From assembly GCA_016987375.1 (NCBI GenBank), contig PJRA01000263.1, forward strand, positions 5,913,478 to 5,977,477: a stretch of DNA of 64,000 nt. The letters run 5' to 3'. Each line of letters opens with the position of its first letter. Within the stretch, counting starts at the first letter, position 1. The stretch is from Brachionus koreanus. Lineage: Eukaryota; Rotifera; Eurotatoria; Ploima; Brachionidae. The notes below the pieces were generated by a model. That model saw only the letters and a program-made list of their open reading frames with translations, did not search any database and was not told the origin of the DNA. The position numbers and the translations under genes are program-made. Below are positions 58,435-64,000 of the stretch, piece after piece.

Positions 58435-59394
58435 ATCTAACTTTGAAAATTGCCTTTTCTAGAAATAGGAATAAAATAAGAAAGAAAAATATTTCTTAAC
58501 TATTTATATACATGTTGAAATATTTTTTATTTAGAAAATAATGTATTTCTGCATTTATGCATACTCGATTAATTGAAACAAAAATTAATTTCAGTTAAAA
58601 TGAAATTTTGTTTTTTTTTTTTAAAATAATCTAATTAAATGATTAAAAAAAATAAAAGAGAACATTGGCTTTTGATAAAAATGTTATTTATAAGGAATTT
58701 GTTTTGATTACTGATCAACTCTTTTTTATTCGTGTTATTTTTCAAAAAATCAAATACTAAAACTTAATAAAATGTATTATTTGTCAATATTTAAATTATT
58801 TAAATTCAAATTTGAAGTTAATAACTATAATAACATTAATAATTTTCTATAAAAATATGGCTTATTTGCTTTTCAGCATAGAACTCTTGATAGAATTTTT
58901 TAAAATTTAAGGAAAAGTGGCAATCTGATCGAACCAATGTCAATAACGGCTAATGATGAAAAAACCTTTGAATATTTTTGTACAAAATTGATGAAGGGAT
59001 CTATGTTTAAGTTTTCAGCAGCCAAGCTTTCTATATTCGATAATATCAACTTGATTAAAATAAATAAATTAAATAAATAAATGAATTTTTAATCAGTCAT
59101 TAATAACATGGACCATAGCTATTTGATTAACCTTGAAATAGAAAATTCAAATTCAAATTGAATTTCAGTTAAATGAAATTCTGGTATTCACAATAAACTT
59201 ATTAAATCATTAAAAAAATTAAAAATAAATCTTTAATTGAAGAAGAGAACATGATCTTTAAATTAAAATTCTAGTTTTATTTTATTTCAATTCATTTAAT
59301 AAAATCAAAATAAAGTAATAGAGAAAAATTAATAAAATTTATTTCAATATATGAGAATAAATAATCCTTTGACTGTAAATTTTCTTTCGAAGAG
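58435..59394. other. KIN17 upstream flank, no gene seen
   Basis: A/T-rich; should contain the KIN17 promoter. No other feature recognised. Confidence 0.45.
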
Positions 59395-60115
59395 TAGTAG
59401 TAGTAGAAACTGTGGCTAAGAGGTTATCTTTGCATAGCTCTAAAGAGCTGTAGCAGTCGATTCTTTTTGTTTCGCCAACCAACTATCAAGCTTCGCTTTG
59501 AAGCTATTTACTACATCTTCCGGGATTTTATTCCATCTATTAGCGACTCTATTTGTAAAAAAGTAAAATCTTGCAAGACAGTTTTTTATTCTTTCACGAG
59601 CAAGACAATAGCTATTTATCCTCAACTCGTATCTTCGGCTACCAGGTTTTGTGTTAAGACTGTAGTTGATTCCTTTATTAAATTTAATTTGTTCGTAATT
59701 GTTTACTAATTTGTACATCTGGATTAGATCACCTCTTGATCTTCTGGTTCTCAAGTTAGTTAAATCTAGCCTTAACAAGCGTTGTTTATAATCCAAATTA
59801 CGAATTTCTTGAATCAACTTTGTTGCTCTTCGTTGAAATCTTTTAAGTTCATTTATGTCTTTTTCTGTATAAGGACACTAAGCAGTGACAGCATATTTTT
59901 AGGTGTGGTCTAACCATTGAGCAATACAATAATTTGATAGTCTCGCTGTAAGGATACATAAATGCTTTCTTAATTAAGCCTAACATTTTATTTGCTTTAG
60001 CTGTAGCATTTTTGATTTGAGTAGTCCATTTTAAATCATTTTGTATGTAAATACCCAAATCTCTTTCAACGTTTGACTTATTTATGGTTTTTGAATCAAT
60101 TTTATATTTATTTTA
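59395..60115 (-). pseudogene. LINE family B 3' fragment with (CTA)n tail, reverse orientation
   Basis: On the minus strand, 60,100-59,850 reads KSNVERDLGIYIQNDLKW and LIKKAFMYPYSETIKLLYCS, MVRPHLK. Then 59,817-59,440 reads LTNLRTRRSRGDLIQMYKLV and FYFFTNRVANRWNKIPEDVV with a proper stop. It matches the 14.9-15.2 kb piece of the same family. The element ends at a CTA repeat (59,394-59,406 as TAG units on the plus strand). Truncated at the 5' side and frameshifted near 59,840. Confidence 0.8.
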
Positions 60116-60349
60116 TTGTTACACAAAGTAATAAACTTATTATATAAAAAAAAAATTGACCTTTTTTTTATTCTTTTACTAATAAGTTTAATTATCTAAA
60201 ATTTTATCGAATTGATTTCAAAACTTTTTTAATAAGACATTTATTTTGTCTAGTTAGAAAAAATTTGAAATATTTAATATAAAACAAAACACACGTTTGT
60301 TTAACTAAATTAAAAAAAATATTTAAAAAAATTTTTCTAAATAGTAAAA
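60116..60349. other. Short AT-rich spacer upstream of INTS9
   Basis: Only about 235 bases separate the LINE fragment from the INTS9 start codon, so the INTS9 promoter is either very compact or overlaps the LINE sequence. Confidence 0.4.
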
Positions 60350-62566
60350 ATGCGATTGTATTGCTTAAGTGGTGACCCCAACTATCCATGTTTTGTACTA
60401 GCTGCCAAAGGATGCAACATTATGCTCGATTGCGCTCTTAATTTGCAGTCATTGCAGCATTTTATTCCACAAATGTTGGTTCAGAATCAACGATTTGAAT
60501 CAATTCCGAGTCATCGATCGCCCAATGGTACCATCTACGATAACATAAAAGAATTAAACAATCGATTTTATCTTAATTCTCCTCTCGAGTTCTGTACACC
60601 TCAATTTAACTTGATCAATATTGAAGATATTGACGCAGTTCTAATTAGCAATCCAAATTTTATGCTTGCACTGCCATATTTGACTCGATTGAAGGGCTTT
60701 CGGGCCAATATATATTGTACTGAACCTTTGATGCATTTTGGTCGAATTTTAATGCAAGAACTTAGTCATTTGATTAAGAACAATCAATTTATCGCTGACA
60801 AAAATAGTGAAGAACATAAAAATTTGAATAAATTTCCTTTATTTCATGGACTAGCTCACTTAACGTTAAATTTAAACCAAGATAATAAAATTATGGATGA
60901 CTCAGAAGAGTCATGTTCTAATCCAAAATTAATTAAACTTAATCATTCAAATGAATCGGATCAAATTGCATCTCAAACTAGTCAAAAATCAAATTATAGT
61001 ATTTTTTCACAATTATTGAATATTCAAGAGTCTCACTTTAAACCTTTGAATTGGAAATTTTTATATTCAAAAGTAGATGTGGAAGAATGTGTATCCAAGA
61101 TAAAAGTGATCGATTTTAGCGAAATAATTGACATTTATGGATGTCTAAAGGTTCAAGCTAAAAGCTCTGGATATTCTATAGGCTCTTGTTACTGGATTAT
61201 CGAATCCGATTGTGACACAATTTGTTATTTGTCTAAAACAAGCCTATTAAACTCTCATTCAAAGTTATTTGACCAATATTTAAAGAATCAAATCATAGAT
61301 TGTCTTATACTAACGGGACTCAATCAAACTCAATTACACGAACCAGAACAAATGATTCAAGATTTTTGTAAAGCTTGTGTTTTGACTCTTAAAAATCAAG
61401 GCAATGTACTAATACCTGTTCAGCCTACTGGTAAAATCTATGATCTAATTGAGTTTTTATATCGATACTTGTGTGATTCATCAATGGGCAATACTCCTAT
61501 TTATTTTATGTCCCATGTTGCTGAACAGTCTCTTGCCTATTCAAACATTTTTGCAGAATGGCTATGTGATTCGAAACAGGCTCTGGTTTATGCAGCAGAG
61601 TCACCATTTCAGCACGGTGAGCTACTCAAAAATGGATTTTTAAAAACCTATCCTGGCATAACTTCAAAATTTAATGACGAATTTTTGCAACCGTGCATTC
61701 TATTTGCAAGTCATCCTTCATTAAGATTTGGCGAAGTATGTCATTTTGTCGATATATGGAAAAATTCGCCAAACAATTCAATTATATTTACCGATTCAGA
61801 ATTTAATTACTTAGACGCCCTGGCGCCTTTTCAGCCAGTATATGCCAATTATTACTATTTTCCCATAGACATCAGTCTCACAAGCGCACAAATATATAAA
61901 CTTTTAAAAGATCCGAAATATTTTCCCCAAATAATTGCTAGCAATAATTACAGATACATACCAGGCGAGAATCAACCGGGTGTCAACGATCACGTATCAA
62001 AAATAGATGCGTTTAAATTTTTCGGCAAAGTTGATCTAAATTTTTATCATCAAAATGATGTAATTAAGCTTTCACTGAAAAGAAAATATGAAAATTGTGA
62101 AATTGAGAGCGATCTAGCTCAAATTTTATTTCCTAAAAAATCAATGGGCGACACAGTCCCTTTTGTCACTTTTAATGCACAAATAGTAAGCAAGAATAAT
62201 AGCCATGTGTTGAAAGCGGCGCCTAGAACAATACCCGTTAATAGAAGGGATCGAATAAAAGAAAGCAATTTTAAAAAGTATCCATATGGTAAATTTAATT
62301 TAGAGAAATTTTTGAACGTACTTAGACAATTTGGTTTGAGTGATGCCAAATTGATTGAAAGAAATACACTTGAAGACAGCTATTTGACATGTTTAATGGA
62401 TAAAGATAATCAAACTGAAAATGGCTTGAAACATTTAATAGAAATAGACGCAAATAATCGAATTGATTTAGACATGAGTTCAAATAGAATAAATATTTTT
62501 TGTGAAAATGAGGACTACAGAGTCAAAATTAAGGATGCCTTATTGCGGTGCTTAAAAACACTTTAA
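60350..62566 (+). CDS. INTS9: Integrator complex subunit 9 (INTS9)
   Basis: Single uninterrupted exon of 738 residues (human 658). INTS9 is the catalytically dead metallo-beta-lactamase/beta-CASP partner of INTS11 in the nuclear Integrator complex, which cleaves snRNA 3' ends and attenuates transcription. Family marks: MRLYCLSG at the start, IMLDCAL, VLISN...MLALPYLTR (the metal-binding His loop is absent, as expected), YCTEPLMHFGRILMQELSHL, and SSGYSIGSCYWIIES. Further on come CLILTGLNQTQ, NVLIPVQPTGKIYDLIEFLY, IFAEWLCDSKQALVY, FASHPSLRFGEV and YLDALAPFQPVYANYYYFPI. The C-terminal region needed for INTS11 pairing ends in RVKIKDALLRCLKTL. The extra length lies mainly in an Asn/Ser-rich insert at ~145-230. 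Lack of introns is unusual beside its intron-rich neighbours. Start fixed by the conserved N-terminus. Confidence 0.96.
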   Translation: MRLYCLSGDPNYPCFVLAAKGCNIMLDCALNLQSLQHFIPQMLVQNQRFESIPSHRSPNGTIYDNIKELNNRFYLNSPLEFCTPQFNLINIEDIDAVLISNPNFMLALPYLTRLKGFRANIYCTEPLMHFGRILMQELSHLIKNNQFIADKNSEEHKNLNKFPLFHGLAHLTLNLNQDNKIMDDSEESCSNPKLIKLNHSNESDQIASQTSQKSNYSIFSQLLNIQESHFKPLNWKFLYSKVDVEECVSKIKVIDFSEIIDIYGCLKVQAKSSGYSIGSCYWIIESDCDTICYLSKTSLLNSHSKLFDQYLKNQIIDCLILTGLNQTQLHEPEQMIQDFCKACVLTLKNQGNVLIPVQPTGKIYDLIEFLYRYLCDSSMGNTPIYFMSHVAEQSLAYSNIFAEWLCDSKQALVYAAESPFQHGELLKNGFLKTYPGITSKFNDEFLQPCILFASHPSLRFGEVCHFVDIWKNSPNNSIIFTDSEFNYLDALAPFQPVYANYYYFPIDISLTSAQIYKLLKDPKYFPQIIASNNYRYIPGENQPGVNDHVSKIDAFKFFGKVDLNFYHQNDVIKLSLKRKYENCEIESDLAQILFPKKSMGDTVPFVTFNAQIVSKNNSHVLKAAPRTIPVNRRDRIKESNFKKYPYGKFNLEKFLNVLRQFGLSDAKLIERNTLEDSYLTCLMDKDNQTENGLKHLIEIDANNRIDLDMSSNRINIFCENEDYRVKIKDALLRCLKTL

Positions 62567-64000
62567 AAGCGTTTCTATTTGCAATGTAAATATTCGTTTC
62601 GATTTTAATTATTTATAAAAAAAAATTATAAATTTATAAAAAAAATCAATTATAAATATTTTAATGTTAAATTTTTAAAATTTTATCCGGAATTCGAAAT
62701 CCGGTTAAGTTATTTTCTTGGTTATTAAAACGTTTTGAAAATTAGTTGGTGCTCATTTCTTTAAAAAAAATAAAAATAAAAATTGTCTTTAAAAAATATA
62801 AAAATTTTTGAAAAGTTAGAAATTCGAGGTAAAGAGAATGAGAATTTAAGAATTTGAAAATTATTTATATAAATCAATTACCAAGGCGCGCTTCTTATTT
62901 CAATTTTTGTTACTTAGAGAGCGAAAAAAAAAACTCATTTTTATTTATCTGTTTTTTAATAACTTTCTTAAAATTAAAAAATTTTCAATACTTAAGTTAA
63001 TTAAGCCTACAATCTTAAATTAATTTAATTTCAGATTTTATTAATTTTCATTTGCTATTGAATTTGTATTTCTAAAGCATGTTTTACGCTTAGAAATAAA
63101 ATATTTAAACCGAAAATGTATTAGTTTTTGAATTAAAATAAATTTTAAAAGCTTATAAATCGACAAAGAATAATGTAATCCTTTTCTAAGTTCCTAAAAT
63201 TTTGAATTCTAATCAAATTTTATGATTAATAATGATATATTGGAATCATTTCGGGTTCTCTTTTTATAGAGTTAACAATCAAAGGACTGGTGTCAATTTG
63301 AGACCTTTTTTTTTCTCTATATCTTTTAGACTGTTCATCAGATTTCCAAAATCCAATTTTATTTAAAAAATATTCATATTAACAAATTCAATAATTTTTA
63401 AACGGGTATGAATTATCATTTATAAGATATATGAGCAAAAAGATAGTGTCAAATTTGCTTATTGCAAAGAAAGTGAAATTTAAAAGAATTATTTAAGAAA
63501 TGAAAAGTTTTTAAATGTTTGGCAAATTGAATTTTAATAAAATTAAATTGATCATACTCAAAACGATCATTAAAAAAAAACTTTAATATTTTATTAATTG
63601 AGCATATTTTCAAAGTTTACATTCAATTTTTTTAACTTATCTTTTATTGCAAATTGCTTCAAAAAGTTTAAAAAAACATAGTTATGGTTTAACATGTTTT
63701 GCAGCACATTAAAATATTTATCTTTATTAAATTTTTCAATTAAAAAATTTTTAAAAATTTTAATAATAACATAATTTTTGAGAAAAATCATTTAATTTTA
63801 ATCATTTACTTCAATATGCCAAATTTTTAAATAGAATAGAAATTACTAAAAATATGGTCATTATTCATAAAATATATTTTTTGAGACAGAATCAAATTAA
63901 ACTTTTTTTTTCTGTAAAGAATAAATCAATTTATTATTGATAAGTTATTGATATGTCAACAACAGTCTAAATGGCTTTGAAACTTTTATCACACAATGTT
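62567..64000. other. AT-rich flank downstream of INTS9, no gene seen
   Basis: Presumed INTS9 3' UTR then low-complexity DNA to the window edge; frames are short and unremarkable. Confidence 0.5.

Overview
The window is a eukaryotic, strongly AT-rich stretch. It has intron-bearing animal genes, introns that are mostly 45-60 nt with GT-AG ends, and many decayed mobile elements. The gene set includes a vesicular glutamate-type transporter, an octopamine/beta-adrenergic-like receptor and a cilia-associated FHA coiled-coil protein. This points to a small ciliated protostome. Extreme AT content and tiny introns would fit a monogonont rotifer such as Brachionus, but that is inference and no sequence search was possible. 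No prokaryotic, plasmid, phage or CRISPR signal was seen. || Layout. 0.8-4.3 kb (+): crooked neck (CRNKL1/Clf1) splicing factor, 4 exons. 5.9-6.4 kb: a mariner-like scrap. 6.9-13.7 kb (+): an FHAD1 orthologue, 14 exons, with two in-frame stop codons around 11.18 kb that need checking. 14.3-19.1 kb: a graveyard of at least four non-LTR retrotransposon (LINE) fragments, one containing a 602-base N gap. 19.7-20.7 kb (-): an unrecognised charged coiled-coil protein, 3 exons. 25.7-27.65 kb (+): an SLC17/VGLUT-like transporter, 6 exons. 28.39-30.45 kb: a 5'-truncated LINE flanked by a ~47 bp target-site duplication. 32.04-32.56 kb: a hAT-type miniature element with an 8 bp duplication. 35.9-37.2 kb (+): a single-exon aminergic GPCR. 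37.96-39.23 kb: a pogo/Tigger-like DNA transposon with 28 bp terminal repeats. 40.5-42.7 kb (-): a second LINE family. 44.37-45.16 kb (-): a GM2-activator-like secreted lipid-transfer protein, 4 exons. 45.2-53.4 kb: largely featureless AT-rich DNA. 53.4-55.2 kb: two LINE remnants, one split by a fold-back element. 55.47-56.69 kb (-): 3-ketodihydrosphingosine reductase, 5 exons. 56.89-58.43 kb (-): KIN17, 5 exons. 59.4-60.1 kb: a LINE scrap. 60.35-62.57 kb (+): INTS9 in a single exon. || The genes do not form an operon-like pathway. Three act in RNA or DNA processing (crooked neck, KIN17, INTS9). Two act in sphingolipid/glycolipid metabolism (KDSR, GM2A-like), two in neural signalling (VGLUT-like, GPCR) and one in cilia (FHAD1). 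Exon structures were rebuilt by joining GT-AG junctions in phase and comparing with remembered family sequences. The most noteworthy items are the FHAD1 stops, the loss of the TM6 proline in the GPCR, the replacement of a transport-critical histidine in the VGLUT-like protein, and several well-bounded mobile elements with visible duplications. I found no convincing new biological system.
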